Assembly: GCF_002157205.1 (NCBI RefSeq)
Contig: NZ_CP021358.1
Coordinates: forward strand, 682,001 to 746,000
Reading direction: 5' to 3'
DNA length: 64,000 bases
Source: Kushneria marisflavi
GTDB taxonomy: Bacteria > Pseudomonadota > Gammaproteobacteria > Pseudomonadales > Halomonadaceae
The position numbers and the translations under genes were made by a program. Below are positions 37,084 through 47,454 of the stretch, piece after piece. The notes under the pieces are model-generated. The model had not been told where the DNA came from. It did not search any database and saw only the letters and a list, made by a program, of their open reading frames with translations. Positions within the stretch are counted from its first letter, which is position 1, and each line of letters starts with the position of its first letter.

Positions 37084-37862
37084 GGCGTGGCTCCTGCGAT
37101 CAGGCCGGTTTTGCCATCCCAGGCGCCCGGCGGTCGATGACCTTCCACATAGGCATGCTGAAGTGCGTCCAGCATCGTCCAGAGCACATCACACTTGAAC
37201 ACCAGTGCCTCCAGCACGGCCTGCTGCTGGTCGGCACGCCTGGCGTGCTCGCGCACATAGGCCAGCGCCCGTTCGGCATCGTGCGGCGCCTGTGTCAGAC
37301 GCGGACGAAAATAATCCAGCGTCTCCTCGGAGACAAAGTCGTAGTGCTCGAGCATGCCCGAGACCCGAGTGCCGATCACCATGGGCGAAAACAGCTCGGT
37401 CAGCGAGGAGGCCACCGCCTCCAGCAGCGTGCGGTCACGCACAAAATGCGTATAGGCCTCTACCGCGAAACGCGTTGTCGGCAGGATGCGCCGGGTCGAG
37501 CGCACCATCTCACGCTCTAGCCCCAGCCCGTCGGTGAGTTTCAGCCATCGCTCAATGCCGCCTTCACCGGGCGCCTCACCGTCATGATCGACCAGTCGGC
37601 TGCGCCACTCGCGCCGCCATTCAGGGTCCCCCAAACGCGCCATCAGGGTGGCATCCTTGATGGGGATCATCGCCTGATAGTAATAACGATTAAGCGCCCA
37701 GGCCCGTACCTGGCAGCGATCAAGCTCACCACCTTGCAGCGCAAGCTGGAACGGGTGGCGGTGGTGATAGCGCGCCTCACCGATCTCGCGCAGACGCGCT
37801 TCCAGCGCCTCGACACTCATCGGCTCGGTCACTTCCGTCAGGGCGTCCTGATACGAACTCAC
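37080..37862 (-). CDS. pqqC: Pyrroloquinoline-quinone synthase PqqC
   Basis: 260 aa. Cofactor-free oxidase that closes the ring and performs the final oxidation to PQQ. The heme-oxygenase-like fold shows active-site residues in YHHRHPFQLALQGG, ALNRYYYQAMIPIKDA and EAYTHFVRDRTLLEA. Normal length for the family. Start and stop overlap pqqB and pqqD by 4 bp. Confidence 0.96.
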   Translation of the reverse strand: MSSYQDALTEVTEPMSVEALEARLREIGEARYHHRHPFQLALQGGELDRCQVRAWALNRYYYQAMIPIKDATLMARLGDPEWRREWRSRLVDHDGEAPGEGGIERWLKLTDGLGLEREMVRSTRRILPTTRFAVEAYTHFVRDRTLLEAVASSLTELFSPMVIGTRVSGMLEHYDFVSEETLDYFRPRLTQAPHDAERALAYVREHARRADQQQAVLEALVFKCDVLWTMLDALQHAYVEGHRPPGAWDGKTGLIAGATP

Positions 37863-38758
37863 GAAGTAATCTCCATGCCGTCAAAGGCAATCTCCCAACC
37901 GGCACCTTCGGCCTCTCGCCGTTCAGGGCTGTCCTCGATCAGGACGGGATTGGTGTTATTGATGTGAATAAAGATGCGCCGATCAATGACTACATCGGAC
38001 AGCGCCTTCATGCTGCCCGCCTCCCCTGACATCGACATATGACCCATGCGCTGACCGGTCTTTTGACCGACACTGGCAAGAATCATTTCGTCATCGCGCC
38101 ACAGGGTGCCATCAAAGAGCAATGCCGCGGCCCCATCGAGCCGCTCCGCCAGACGCGGCGTCACGGTGGCGCAGCCGGGAATATAATAAAGTCGCTGGCC
38201 ATCGAGTTCGAACTCGACACCCACGGTGGACTCCCCTTCGGCACCGATGTCGACCTTATCCCCTTCCAGATAGAGCGCGGTCTTGCCGGGCACGGCAAAA
38301 ACCGTCGCCATCAGGCCGGGCAGCAGCTCGATACGGCTATCAAGCGCCACATCACAGCGCTGGACGCAGTCGGCGGCCAGCACGTTGAAAATCGGGTTGT
38401 CACGCAGCACGCCGTGAATCTCGGGCGTGGCATAGAGTCGAAACGGGGAGCGTTCGCGCAGGCTCAAAAGACCCGCCACGTGGTCCACGTCACCATTGGT
38501 GACCAGAATCGATTGAATCGGCGTATGGCGATCATGCCCCCTGGGCTGAAGCGTCGGTTCACGCTGCAGCTGGGCGAGCACTTCCGGGGCACAGTTGATC
38601 AGCGCCCACTGCTGCCCATCGACCGAGACGGCAATCGAGGACTGGGTCCTAGGGACAACGCGTTGAGGGGCGGTGCGGGCGAGGCGACAGACGTTGCAAC
38701 AGCAGTTCCATTGAGGCAGGCCGCCACCGGCGGCCGCCCCCAGTACGCGAACGCGCAA
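37859..38758 (-). CDS. pqqB: PQQ biosynthesis protein PqqB
   Basis: 299 aa if started at TTG 38758, close to the usual ~303 aa. Longer in-frame starts overlap pqqA. Metallo-beta-lactamase-like protein; in studied homologues it hydroxylates the tyrosine-derived part of the PqqE product. The opening VRVLGAAAGGGLPQWNCCCNVC is diagnostic, with TNGDVDHVAGLL as the metal-site region. AGGG lies about eight bases before the TTG. The start codon choice is uncertain. Coupled to pqqC by a 4-bp overlap. Confidence 0.92.
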   Translation of the reverse strand: MRVRVLGAAAGGGLPQWNCCCNVCRLARTAPQRVVPRTQSSIAVSVDGQQWALINCAPEVLAQLQREPTLQPRGHDRHTPIQSILVTNGDVDHVAGLLSLRERSPFRLYATPEIHGVLRDNPIFNVLAADCVQRCDVALDSRIELLPGLMATVFAVPGKTALYLEGDKVDIGAEGESTVGVEFELDGQRLYYIPGCATVTPRLAERLDGAAALLFDGTLWRDDEMILASVGQKTGQRMGHMSMSGEAGSMKALSDVVIDRRIFIHINNTNPVLIEDSPERREAEGAGWEIAFDGMEITS

Positions 38759-38777
38759 ACGCCGCGCCCTGTCATGT

Positions 38778-38873
38778 TCACTCTTCAATGTCGATTTCAA
38801 TCTCGGCAGGCAGGTAAACACTGGCTTCCATACCAGCACTGATTTCCTTGACTTCGGGTGCAGACCAGCTCAT
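38778..38873 (-). CDS. pqqA: PQQ precursor peptide PqqA
   Basis: 31 codons on the minus strand: ATG 38873-38871 preceded by AAGGAG seven bases away, stop TGA at 38780-38778. The sequence starts MSWSAPEVKEI, resembling the MKW-P-V-EI opening of other PqqA peptides. It holds the conserved Glu16 and Tyr20 (EASVY, E-x3-Y) that are cross-linked to form PQQ. It ends in a long acidic tail (AEIEIDIEE), making it longer than the common 23-29 residues. The pqqB start follows within about 20 bases. Being so short, it is easily missed in automatic annotation. Confidence 0.93.
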   Translation of the reverse strand: MSWSAPEVKEISAGMEASVYLPAEIEIDIEE

Positions 38874-38943
38874 GAGAGGCTCCTTGACCGCCAATGCGAT
38901 CACAAATCGATGGTAACAATGCTGCCGGACGGCAACGGCCTAT

Positions 38944-38949
38944 ATCTTA
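38944..38949 (-). promoter_or_regulatory. Possible -10 element ahead of pqqA
   Basis: TAAGAT on the minus strand, about 70 bases upstream of pqqA, in the AT-rich part of the 106-bp radD-pqqA gap. No good -35 box is present at the right spacing, so an activator would be needed if this is the promoter. Confidence 0.25.
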
Positions 38950-38979
38950 GCAGAATAACGATATTTGGTGCTGCCCTCA

Positions 38980-40794
38980 TCAGGCGCCGTCGGCGCTATC
39001 AGCACGGCGATAGCGTCCCTCATAGTCAAAAAGACGCTCGCGTACCTGCCAATAGCGCCCCACCTTGCGACCGACCACAAAGTCCGGATGTCGCAGACGC
39101 TCGCGTGAGGCGATCACCTCCTTGATCGTGGACGGCTGCCAGTCGATGCCGGGCGCACGCAGATGTGGCTTCAACCAGGCGTGATAAAAGGCCTTGCGCT
39201 GAGCGGGCGTTTCCAGGGCGTACCACTCTGAAAGCGTCGCCCCGTCCTCATCGACATAGGAGACCTTCAAACGCGCCAGCCCGCGACCGTTGACGCTCTC
39301 CTCAAGCATCATGCCACTGACCCGCAGCACCCGAGCATCCTTGAGTTTCAGGGCATCGCGCAGCTTGTCATCGGCATCGATCAACTGCTCCTGACAGTGG
39401 CGACAGCGCCGGGCTGCAATGTCATTTTGCACCCCGCAATGCTCGCAGACCTTGTAGCGGAAGCGAAAATCGCACTGCACTGACGCACCGCGTTCCTTTT
39501 CGACCAGCCCCTGACAGCGGCGCCCAAAATGCTCGATGACCAGCTCGCCATCGCGCTTGCCCCAGAAAATGTTGGCAAACCCGCATTCGGGACATTCGAC
39601 CTGTACCGGTTCACTGTCACTGTCCGGGCGCGGTGCATCAATTTCAGGCCCATAGAGCTCCCAGGGATTGCCCGCATAATCCAGCACCAGGCATTCGGTC
39701 TTTCCGGGAGACAGGCGCAACCCTCGCCCGACGATCTGTTGGTACAACCCGACCGATTCGGTCGGACGCAGAATCGCGATCAGATCCACGTGCGGCGCGT
39801 CAAAGCCGGTGGTCAGCACCGCCACGTTGACCAGATACTTGAGCTTTCGTGCCTTGAAAGCCTCAATCAGGGCTTCGCGTTCACGGCCGGGGGTCGTGCC
39901 GGTCACCAGTGCCGTCTGCCCCTCGGGCAGATAGCCCATGATCTCTTCAGCATGTGCGACGGTCGCGGCAAAGATCATCACGCCCTGGCGATCATGGGCA
40001 CGGGCCATGACATCTTCAATGATCACTGGTGTGGCCCGATTGCCGCTGACCACCCGGTTGAGATCGGACTCGGCGTACTGGCCGCCCGCGCGCGGCGCAA
40101 GCTGTGAGAAGTCATAGCGCGCCACGGCAGCATCAATACGCCGTGGCTCGGCCAGATAGCCCTGTTTGACCATGACCCGCAGGGGCTGCTCGAACACGCA
40201 GTCACGAAAGAACGAATGTTCAGGGCCGCGCACCATGCCGTGATAATGGCGGTGGTAGATGAACCCCTGCCCCAGCCGATAGGGCGTCGCCGTCAGACCC
40301 AGCACCTTGATATCCGACCGACTCGCCCGCAGATGATCAATCACTCGCTGGTAACTGCCGGGTGACTGTCGCTGCTTGCCGTTCGCGTTGTCATCCACCA
40401 TTGGGGCCACTCGATGGCACTCATCGATGACCAGCAGCGTGAACTGACCGTCGTCAAACTCGTCAAGCGCATTGATGACGGACTGTACCGAGCCAAAGAC
40501 TACCTGGCGCTGGCTGTCTCGTCGCCCAAGGCCTGCGCTGAAAATGTCGGCGCTGAGCCCATAGGCTTCATATTTGGCATGGTTTTGCGCCACCAGCTCA
40601 CGCACGTGGGCAAGCACCAGTACACGACCGCGCGCGATTCGTGCCAGCTCGGCAATCACGAGGCTCTTGCCGCTGCCGGTCGGCAGAACCACCACTGCCG
40701 GGTCGTGGCTGCGACGAAAATGACCGACGACGCGCTCGACGGCTTCCTGCTGGTAGGGCCGTAGCCTTGGGGGTGTCGTTAAAGACGCTGACAT
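38980..40794 (-). CDS. radD: DEAD/DEAH-box ATPase RadD
   Basis: 604 aa, near the 586 aa of E. coli RadD (YejH), an SF2 helicase-like protein used in DNA repair and homologous recombination. Walker A PTGSGKS near residue 40-46, DECH (VIDECHR) near 124-127, motif [12 protein letters not shown] near 165 and motif [11 protein letters not shown] near 366. The C-terminal zinc-finger cysteines CPECGF and CEHCG...CRHC also match RadD. Lies directly upstream of pqqA and may share its transcript only by read-through. Confidence 0.92.
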   Translation of the reverse strand: MSASLTTPPRLRPYQQEAVERVVGHFRRSHDPAVVVLPTGSGKSLVIAELARIARGRVLVLAHVRELVAQNHAKYEAYGLSADIFSAGLGRRDSQRQVVFGSVQSVINALDEFDDGQFTLLVIDECHRVAPMVDDNANGKQRQSPGSYQRVIDHLRASRSDIKVLGLTATPYRLGQGFIYHRHYHGMVRGPEHSFFRDCVFEQPLRVMVKQGYLAEPRRIDAAVARYDFSQLAPRAGGQYAESDLNRVVSGNRATPVIIEDVMARAHDRQGVMIFAATVAHAEEIMGYLPEGQTALVTGTTPGREREALIEAFKARKLKYLVNVAVLTTGFDAPHVDLIAILRPTESVGLYQQIVGRGLRLSPGKTECLVLDYAGNPWELYGPEIDAPRPDSDSEPVQVECPECGFANIFWGKRDGELVIEHFGRRCQGLVEKERGASVQCDFRFRYKVCEHCGVQNDIAARRCRHCQEQLIDADDKLRDALKLKDARVLRVSGMMLEESVNGRGLARLKVSYVDEDGATLSEWYALETPAQRKAFYHAWLKPHLRAPGIDWQPSTIKEVIASRERLRHPDFVVGRKVGRYWQVRERLFDYEGRYRRADSADGA

Positions 40795-40880
40795 GTCCTT
40801 ATACTGATCCTGTCATTTCCGAGTTTTGAAACGGGCTGGATGTTTAAAACCGTCACCGCTGGTGACCAAAGAGGCGCGCA

Positions 40881-41294
40881 ATGCAGGCCAACACACAGAT
40901 CGAGTACTATATTGAAGGCCTGGGGAGCCTGGATTTCCAGGTAGAAGCCATCGATAAGCACGCCGCGCGCATTACGCTTGAAAACCTTGAGTTCATACTG
41001 GTGGTGGCCGAAGACGAACCGGCCTTTTTTCAGCTGATGCTACCCGGCGTCTGGCAGGCCGATGCCGGTACCGACCGTGCCCAGCTGCTTGATATTGCCA
41101 ATGACGTCATGAATGCCATCAAGGCAGCCAAGGTCGTCATTCACGGTGAAGCCGTTCATGTCAGCGTGGAGCAGTTCGTGGCAGGCCCGGAACAGGGCAT
41201 CGCGCTGGTTCCGGGACTTCTGGAACTTTTGCGAAGCGCCGTGGCAGAGTTTCATGAACGCATGGGCATGGGTCCGGCGCCCAGAGTTCATTAA
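40881..41294 (+). CDS. YbjN-domain (secretion-chaperone-fold) protein
   Basis: 137 aa. Sequence pattern fits the YbjN/type III secretion chaperone-like fold: a helix, a beta hairpin containing ITLENLEFILVVAEDEPAFFQLMLPGVW, then helices with AQLLDIANDVMNAIKAAKVVIHG and FVAGPEQGIALVPGLLELL. Function unknown; E. coli YbjN influences motility and stress tolerance. GAGG before the ATG supports the start. Divergent from radD and upstream of the monooxygenase-like gene. Confidence 0.75.
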   Translation: MQANTQIEYYIEGLGSLDFQVEAIDKHAARITLENLEFILVVAEDEPAFFQLMLPGVWQADAGTDRAQLLDIANDVMNAIKAAKVVIHGEAVHVSVEQFVAGPEQGIALVPGLLELLRSAVAEFHERMGMGPAPRVH

Positions 41295-41388
41295 TGCGCC
41301 ATCAACACTATAGTGATGCCGTAGCACGTTGTTGCCGCCCCGAACACCTTAATGTCCTGCTGCTTAAAGTCCTAAAGGGAGAATCATG

Positions 41389-41709
41389 ATGAGCGTGACC
41401 AATGGCAATTTTGTCGTTCTGGCCGAATTCAGGATCAAGGAAGGCCAACGCGATGCGTTTCTGGCGCTGGCTCATAACGATGCCAACGAATCACTGGCCA
41501 ACGAAAGCGGCTGTCATCAGTTTGATGTGCTGGTGCCGGAAGAAGATGGCCACACCGTGATCCTTCACGAGGTTTATACCGACCGCGCGGCCTTCGACAA
41601 GCATATGGAAATGCCGCATTACAAGCCGTTCAAGGAAGGCACCGATCCGCTGCTCGAACACGCCCCCAGCGTCCGTTTCCTGAGCCCGGCTGCCCGCCCG
41701 CAGAACTGA
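41389..41709 (+). CDS. ABM-domain protein, putative quinol monooxygenase
   Basis: 106 aa from ATG 41389, seven bases after GGGAG; an ATG one codon earlier is also possible. Dimeric alpha-beta barrel of the antibiotic biosynthesis monooxygenase family (YgiN-like), shown by VVLAEFRIKEGQRDAFLALA, ESGCHQFDVL, HEVYTDRAAFDKHM and PHYKPF. Such proteins act on quinols or reactive aldehydes; the substrate here is unknown. Ends before a terminator. Confidence 0.85.
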   Translation: MSVTNGNFVVLAEFRIKEGQRDAFLALAHNDANESLANESGCHQFDVLVPEEDGHTVILHEVYTDRAAFDKHMEMPHYKPFKEGTDPLLEHAPSVRFLSPAARPQN

Positions 41710-41742
41710 GCTCCTGCCCGCACAAGGCATGCCTGACACATG

Positions 41743-41770
41743 AAAGGACCTCTGGAAAGAGGCCCTTTTT
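41743..41770. terminator. Terminator between the ABM gene and purL
   Basis: AAAGGACCTCT / AGAGGCCCTTT stem with one A-C mismatch and a GGAA loop, followed by T on the plus strand and by T on the minus strand. It serves convergent genes. Confidence 0.8.
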
Positions 41771-41799
41771 CATGTCCATTCATCGATGTTGATGAGCGC

Positions 41800-44700
41800 T
41801 TAGCCGATCCACTTTCTGGCATTACGGAACATGCGCATCCAGCCACCGGCTTCCTGCCACTCCTGCGGACGCCAGGAGTTGGTGACCGCCCGTGCCACGC
41901 GCTCGGGGTGCGGCATCATGATGGTCACACGGCCATCACGGCTGGTCAGGCCGGTAATGCCGGACGGCGAGCCGTTGGGGTTGGCGGGATAGCCGGTCGT
42001 CACCTCACCGAAGTTATCGACATAGCGCAGCGCGACCGTACCGCTCGCCTGCGCCTGACGAAGGTGGCTTGCATCACTGAACTGCGCCTGCCCTTCCCCA
42101 TGCGCCACCGCAATCGGCATTCTGGAGCCTGCCATGTCGGCCAGAAACAGCGAGGGCGTGGATTCCACACGCACCATGGAGACGCGCGCCTCGTACTGCT
42201 CGGACAGGTTACGCACAAACCGCGGCCAGTGATCGGCCCCCGGAATCAGTGACTTGAGCTGTGAGAGCATCTGACAGCCGTTGCACACGCCAAGGGCAAA
42301 GGTATCTTCGCGCTCGAAGAAGTGCGCAAACTGATCGCGCCCACGCTCGCTAAAGAGTATCGACTTCGCCCAGCCCCCGCCGGCGCCCAGCACGTCACCA
42401 TAGGAGAATCCACCGCAGGCCGCAGCCCCCTGGAAGTCGGTCAAATCCACGCGACCTTCCAGGATGTCCGACATGTGAACGTCAATGGCCTCAAAACCGG
42501 CGTTGGTGAAGTTCCACGCCATCTCAAGCTGACCGTTGACGCCCTGCTCGCGCAGAATTGCCACACGAGGAGCAGCGCCCTTGTTGATAAAGGGGGCGGC
42601 CACATCGTCATTGACGTCATAGCTCAGACTGGCATGCAGTCCGGGGTTGCGGGTTTCATCAAGGCCGTCGAACTCCTGACGAGCGCAGTCCGGGTTATCC
42701 CGGCGCGCCTGCAGCTGATAGCTGGTTTCCGCCCAGGTACGAAGGGCATGCACCCGGGTAGACTCGATCAGTGTGGCGTCATAGAGCGTGACCGAGAAAC
42801 GGTCGTCTCTGGTCGGAGTACCGATGCGATGCACGCAGTCAGCAAGCCCGGCGGCTTCCAGCGTGGCGAGCACGGCATCGATCTCATCGCGACGAACCTG
42901 AATGACGGCGCCCGGCTCCTCGGCAAACAGTGCCTCGGTCGCGTGGTGGGCATCGCGCACCAGCTCGTCGAGTGTGATGGCCAGACCGCAGTGACCGGCA
43001 AAGGCCATCTCGGCCAGCGTGGTCAAAAGTCCGCCATCACTGCGGTCATGATAGGCCAGCAGTCGATTGTCACGATTGAGGGTCTGAATGGCGCGGAAGA
43101 AACCGGCCAGATCTTCGGGCGCGTCCAGATCCGGCGCGTGAGCGCCCAGCTGGCCATAGACCTGCGCCAGTGCAGAGCCACCCAGACGGTTCTTGCCACG
43201 TCCAAGATCGATCAGCAGCAGTTCAGTGGCATCCACAGAGGCCAACTGCGGCGTCAGGGTCTTTCGGGTATCGCTGACCGGGGCAAAGGCCGACACGATC
43301 AATGACAGCGGCGCTGTCACGGCCTTGTCGCGTTCGCCATCACGCCAGGCGGTACGCATCGACATCGAATCCTTGCCGACCGGAATCGCAATATCCAGCG
43401 CCGGGCACAGCTCCATACCGACTGCGTGGACCGCGTCATACAAGGCCTGGTTTTCGCCTTCGTGATCGGCCGCGCTCATCCAGTTGGCTGAGAGCTTGAT
43501 ATCACCAAGGGACTCGATGGGCGCCGCAGCAATATTGGTAATCGCCTCGGTGACAGCCAGACGCGCCGAGGCGGCAGGCGAAATCAGGGCTGTGGGCGTG
43601 CGTTCACCCATCGCCATGGCTTCGCCGGCATCGGTATCAAAGGAGGCCGTGGTCACGGCGCAGTCCGCCACCGGGATCTGCCATGGCCCAACCATCTGAT
43701 CACGTACGCTCATGCCACCTACGGTACGATCGCCGATGGTGATCAAAAAGTTCTTTGAAGCCACTGCCGGCAGCTGCAGAACACGGTCCATGGCCTCATT
43801 GAGGTCCAGATTGTCCAGCATCAGGGGCGGCTGGGCGAGCTCGCAACGCTCGAAGCTGCGCTGCATTTTAGGCGGTTTGCCAAACAGCACGCTCATGGGC
43901 AGGTCGATGGGACGGCTTTCAAAGTGCTCGTCAACGACCGTAATCTCATGGGCTCTGGTGGCTTCACCCACCACGGCAAACGGGCAGCGCTCACGGGCAC
44001 ACAGCGCCTCGAACTGCTCGATGGCCTCCGGCATCACGGCCAGCACATAACGCTCCTGTGCCTCGTTGCACCAGATTTCCAGCGGCGTCATGCCGGGTTC
44101 GGCACTGGGCACATCACGCAGGTTGAACAATCCGCCGCGACCGCCGTCCTTCACAAGCTCTGGCAACGCATTGGAAAGCCCGCCGGCACCCACGTCATGA
44201 ATAAAGCTGATCGGGTTGTCTTCCCCCAGCGCAATACAGCGATCGATGACTTCCTGAGCGCGACGTTCCATCTCGGCGTTGTCGCGCTGAACCGAGGCAA
44301 AATCCAGGGCATCGCTGGTGCTGCCGGAGGCCACGGACGAGGCGGCCCCGCCGCCCAGACCGATCAGCATGGCCGGCCCGCCCATGACAACCAGCTTTGC
44401 ACCTTCGGCGATTTCGCCCTTGAGCACATGCTCATCACGCACGTTGCCGTAGCCGCCGGCCAGCATGATGGGCTTGTGATAGCCACGTCGCTCGACGCCG
44501 GCCAGGCCGATCACGTCATGCTCATAGGTGCGGAAATAGCCGTTGAGCGCCGGACGACCAAATTCGTTATTGAACGCTGCGGCACCGATCGGGGCCTCGA
44601 TCATGATGTCGAGCGCGCTCTTGATGCGTTCTGGTTTGCCGTAATCGAACGCCTCCCACGGCTGCAAAAGCTCGGGAATACGCAGATTGGACACGGTAAA

Positions 44701-45699
44701 GCCGGTCAGACCGGCCTTGGGCTTGCCGCCGCGGCCGGTCGCGCCTTCATCACGAATCTCGCCGCCGGCGCCGGTCGCCGCGCCCGGGTAGGGGGCAATG
44801 GCCGTCGGGTGATTGTGCGTTTCGACCTTCATCAGGATGTGGATCGGCTCCTGATGCGTGACGAAACGAAAGTCACGGCTGTCAGCCAGAAAGCGCCCTG
44901 CCTCATGACCACGGATAATGGCAGCGTTGTCGCTGTAGGCAGACAACACATTATCCGGCGAGCACTGGTGAGTGTTACGGATCATGCCAAACAGCGAATG
45001 GGGCTGCGCCTGACCATCAATGTGCCAGTCGGCATTGAAGATCTTGTGACGGCAGTGCTCGGAGTTGGCCTGAGCGAACATCATCAGTTCGACATCGCTG
45101 GGGTTGCGCCCAAGACCATTGAAGGACTCGACCAGATAGTCGATTTCATCTTCGGCCAGTGCCAGACCCAGCGTCACGTTGGCCGCCACCAGAGCCTCGC
45201 GTCCGCCCTGAAGAATATCCACGTGGCTTTCCGGCGCCGGCGAATGACGCTGAAACAGTTTCGCGGCATCGCTTGAATCCACCAGCACGGTCTGCGTCAT
45301 GCGATCAGCCAGTACCTGTCGAATCGCCTCGACCTCATCTCTGGAGGGCAGTGCATCGGTTTCGACAAAATAGGCCACACCCGCCTCGATTCGGCGCACT
45401 TCATGCAGGCCGCAGTTGTGGGCGATGTCGGTGGCCTTGGAAGACCAGGGGGAAACGGTACCAAAGCGCGGCACGACCAGATAAAGCGCACCGGCGGGCA
45501 CTGAATCTGCCCGCTCGCCGGCCTCCAATAGCGCACAAAGACGTTCAAGTGCCCCGGGCTCCGGCGTCTTCTCGACGTCCAGAAAATAGCGGTGCATCGC
45601 CTGCACGCCGGTCACGCCCGGCATGGCCTCGCGCAAACGGGCAAGCAGGCGGGCATGACGAAAGGAAGAAAGGGCACTCTGGCCGTGCAGCTCGAGCAT
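41800..45699 (-). CDS. purL: Phosphoribosylformylglycinamidine synthase (large PurL)
   Basis: 1299 aa, the full-length gammaproteobacterial form with fused glutaminase. It makes FGAM from FGAR, glutamine and ATP in purine synthesis. Visible parts: the N-terminal PurS-like domain, the catalytic domains with [19 protein letters not shown] near residue 292, and two AIRS-like halves. The C-terminal class I glutamine amidotransferase has Cys in [11 protein letters not shown] and His-Glu in the final MMPHPER. It stands alone, next to mltF on the opposite strand, as in Pseudomonas. Confidence 0.98.
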   Translation of the reverse strand: MLELHGQSALSSFRHARLLARLREAMPGVTGVQAMHRYFLDVEKTPEPGALERLCALLEAGERADSVPAGALYLVVPRFGTVSPWSSKATDIAHNCGLHEVRRIEAGVAYFVETDALPSRDEVEAIRQVLADRMTQTVLVDSSDAAKLFQRHSPAPESHVDILQGGREALVAANVTLGLALAEDEIDYLVESFNGLGRNPSDVELMMFAQANSEHCRHKIFNADWHIDGQAQPHSLFGMIRNTHQCSPDNVLSAYSDNAAIIRGHEAGRFLADSRDFRFVTHQEPIHILMKVETHNHPTAIAPYPGAATGAGGEIRDEGATGRGGKPKAGLTGFTVSNLRIPELLQPWEAFDYGKPERIKSALDIMIEAPIGAAAFNNEFGRPALNGYFRTYEHDVIGLAGVERRGYHKPIMLAGGYGNVRDEHVLKGEIAEGAKLVVMGGPAMLIGLGGGAASSVASGSTSDALDFASVQRDNAEMERRAQEVIDRCIALGEDNPISFIHDVGAGGLSNALPELVKDGGRGGLFNLRDVPSAEPGMTPLEIWCNEAQERYVLAVMPEAIEQFEALCARERCPFAVVGEATRAHEITVVDEHFESRPIDLPMSVLFGKPPKMQRSFERCELAQPPLMLDNLDLNEAMDRVLQLPAVASKNFLITIGDRTVGGMSVRDQMVGPWQIPVADCAVTTASFDTDAGEAMAMGERTPTALISPAASARLAVTEAITNIAAAPIESLGDIKLSANWMSAADHEGENQALYDAVHAVGMELCPALDIAIPVGKDSMSMRTAWRDGERDKAVTAPLSLIVSAFAPVSDTRKTLTPQLASVDATELLLIDLGRGKNRLGGSALAQVYGQLGAHAPDLDAPEDLAGFFRAIQTLNRDNRLLAYHDRSDGGLLTTLAEMAFAGHCGLAITLDELVRDAHHATEALFAEEPGAVIQVRRDEIDAVLATLEAAGLADCVHRIGTPTRDDRFSVTLYDATLIESTRVHALRTWAETSYQLQARRDNPDCARQEFDGLDETRNPGLHASLSYDVNDDVAAPFINKGAAPRVAILREQGVNGQLEMAWNFTNAGFEAIDVHMSDILEGRVDLTDFQGAAACGGFSYGDVLGAGGGWAKSILFSERGRDQFAHFFEREDTFALGVCNGCQMLSQLKSLIPGADHWPRFVRNLSEQYEARVSMVRVESTPSLFLADMAGSRMPIAVAHGEGQAQFSDASHLRQAQASGTVALRYVDNFGEVTTGYPANPNGSPSGITGLTSRDGRVTIMMPHPERVARAVTNSWRPQEWQEAGGWMRMFRNARKWIG

Positions 45700-45972
45700 G
45701 ACGAACGAAGCCTCTACTGACTGACAGGAAATGAGGTGTGGTACAGGAGCGCTATCGAAAGGATCACGCTCCCCGTGTTGAAACAGCGCCAGGCGGCGAG
45801 GGCGTCATCATACTGGAAAGCGGCTCGCGTGGCGAAGGCCGAGGCCGTGCGTCGGTCATGGATCGAAATCATCCGAAAGGCTGAGACTATCGTGCAGTTA
45901 AGACCCATCGACTAGCCGCCTCCGGTTGGCATCGGTATCTTGTGCCATCTTTCAAACGGTCGTTTTCTCACA

Positions 45973-47454
45973 ATGCACAGGCATTTTTTACGCACAACCC
46001 GAAGGATTGCAGGGCTGGTAGTAGCGCTATTGCTGCTGCTCACGCCTGCCCGCGCGATCTCGACGTGGTCTGACGCGCTGATGCCGATGCTTGCCAGTAC
46101 CACTCTCTCCGAGATCAAACAGCGTGACTTCCTGGAAATCGCCACGCGCAACGCGCCAGCCACCTTCCATGAAGGCCGTCAGGGACCAACCGGCTTCGAG
46201 TTCGAACTTTTTCGCCGCTTTGCCAATGACCTGGGCGTCAGTCTGGCCGTGGAAGATGATCACCATATTAGTGATGTACTGAATAACGTGGCCACCGGGC
46301 GTACCGATATCGGCGCTGCCGGCCTGGTGCTCGACCCACTGCGTGGGGATGTCATCTACTCCCAGCCCATCATGTCCATGCAACCCATGGTGGCATACCG
46401 GCGCGGCATGCAGGCGCCCCGAACGATCGAAGACCTTGACGGGCTGGATATCGGTACGGTAGCCGGTGCAGGCACCAGTCGGGTACTGCATGAGCTTCAA
46501 AAGACACACCCGTCGCTGACCTGGCGGGAAAGTCCCGACCTGGAAACCACGGATCTTCTGGCCATGGTAGAAAGTGGCAAACTGGATGCCGCCGTGGTCT
46601 ATGCTCACGAATTCAAGCTGAGTCGTCTATTCTTTCCGAATGTGGCCAGAGCGCTACCGATTGGCGAACCGGTCACGCTGGCATGGGCATTTCCTGCCCG
46701 TACCGATCCCTCGCTGGTGGAGCGCGCCAATGTCTTCATCGATCAAATGCGGCGCAGCGGTGATCTTGAGGGTTTAACGCAAAAGTATTTTGGCCATGAC
46801 GACTATCTTGAATATGTCGGCGCGCGACGCTTTATCGCCCAGGCCCGATCGAATCTCGATCAGTGGTTGCCCGACTTTAAACGGGCGGCCATCGAAAACG
46901 GTTTTGACTGGAAGCTGCTTGCGGCCGTGGGTTATCAGGAATCACACTGGAAACCGGGTGCGGTCTCCCCGACCGGCGTCAAGGGATTGATGATGCTGAC
47001 CCGGGCAACGGCCAGTCACATGGACGTTGATAATCGCGAAGATCCACAGCAGAGCATTGATGGTGGTGCCCGCTATCTGCGCTATCTGCATGATCGAATT
47101 CCCGAAAGGGTCGCCGAACCGGACAGAACATGGATGACGCTGGCCGCCTATAATCTGGGGCTGGGTCATCTGTATGATGCACGACGACTGGCACGTCTTC
47201 AGGGTCATGATCCCGATCAGTGGGACTCCATCAGGGAGATGCTGCCACTTCTACAGGAAAGCAGCTGGTATAGCCGTGTGGAACATGGCTTTGCACGTGG
47301 TAACGTAGCCGCACTCTATGTGCGTAACATCAAACGCTACGAAGAAATCCTGAACTGGGTAGAGCGCAGCCAGCATCAGCTTTCATCACTTGACCGTGCC
47401 ACTGCCAGCAACACGCCCACTGCCGTCTTCGAGACCATACCGCCTGTTCCATGA
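45973..47454 (+). CDS. mltF: Membrane-bound lytic murein transglycosylase F
   Basis: 493 aa from ATG 45973, which opens directly with a positively charged region and hydrophobic signal segment (ending PARA); an upstream TTG at 45940 is less likely. The N-terminal ~230 residues are a periplasmic substrate-binding (SBP3) domain that in Pseudomonas MltF binds cell-wall peptides and controls activity. The C-terminal SLT domain (about 300-450) carries the catalytic Glu in GYQESHWKP and GVKGLMMLT. There is no lipobox. It shares a 4-bp ATGA overlap with the diguanylate cyclase gene downstream, so the two are translationally coupled. Confidence 0.94.
   Translation: MHRHFLRTTRRIAGLVVALLLLLTPARAISTWSDALMPMLASTTLSEIKQRDFLEIATRNAPATFHEGRQGPTGFEFELFRRFANDLGVSLAVEDDHHISDVLNNVATGRTDIGAAGLVLDPLRGDVIYSQPIMSMQPMVAYRRGMQAPRTIEDLDGLDIGTVAGAGTSRVLHELQKTHPSLTWRESPDLETTDLLAMVESGKLDAAVVYAHEFKLSRLFFPNVARALPIGEPVTLAWAFPARTDPSLVERANVFIDQMRRSGDLEGLTQKYFGHDDYLEYVGARRFIAQARSNLDQWLPDFKRAAIENGFDWKLLAAVGYQESHWKPGAVSPTGVKGLMMLTRATASHMDVDNREDPQQSIDGGARYLRYLHDRIPERVAEPDRTWMTLAAYNLGLGHLYDARRLARLQGHDPDQWDSIREMLPLLQESSWYSRVEHGFARGNVAALYVRNIKRYEEILNWVERSQHQLSSLDRATASNTPTAVFETIPPVP

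Noticed and set aside
43924..45276. 450-codon open frame on the plus strand
   Set aside because: Antisense shadow of purL, with no recognisable domain or ribosome binding site.
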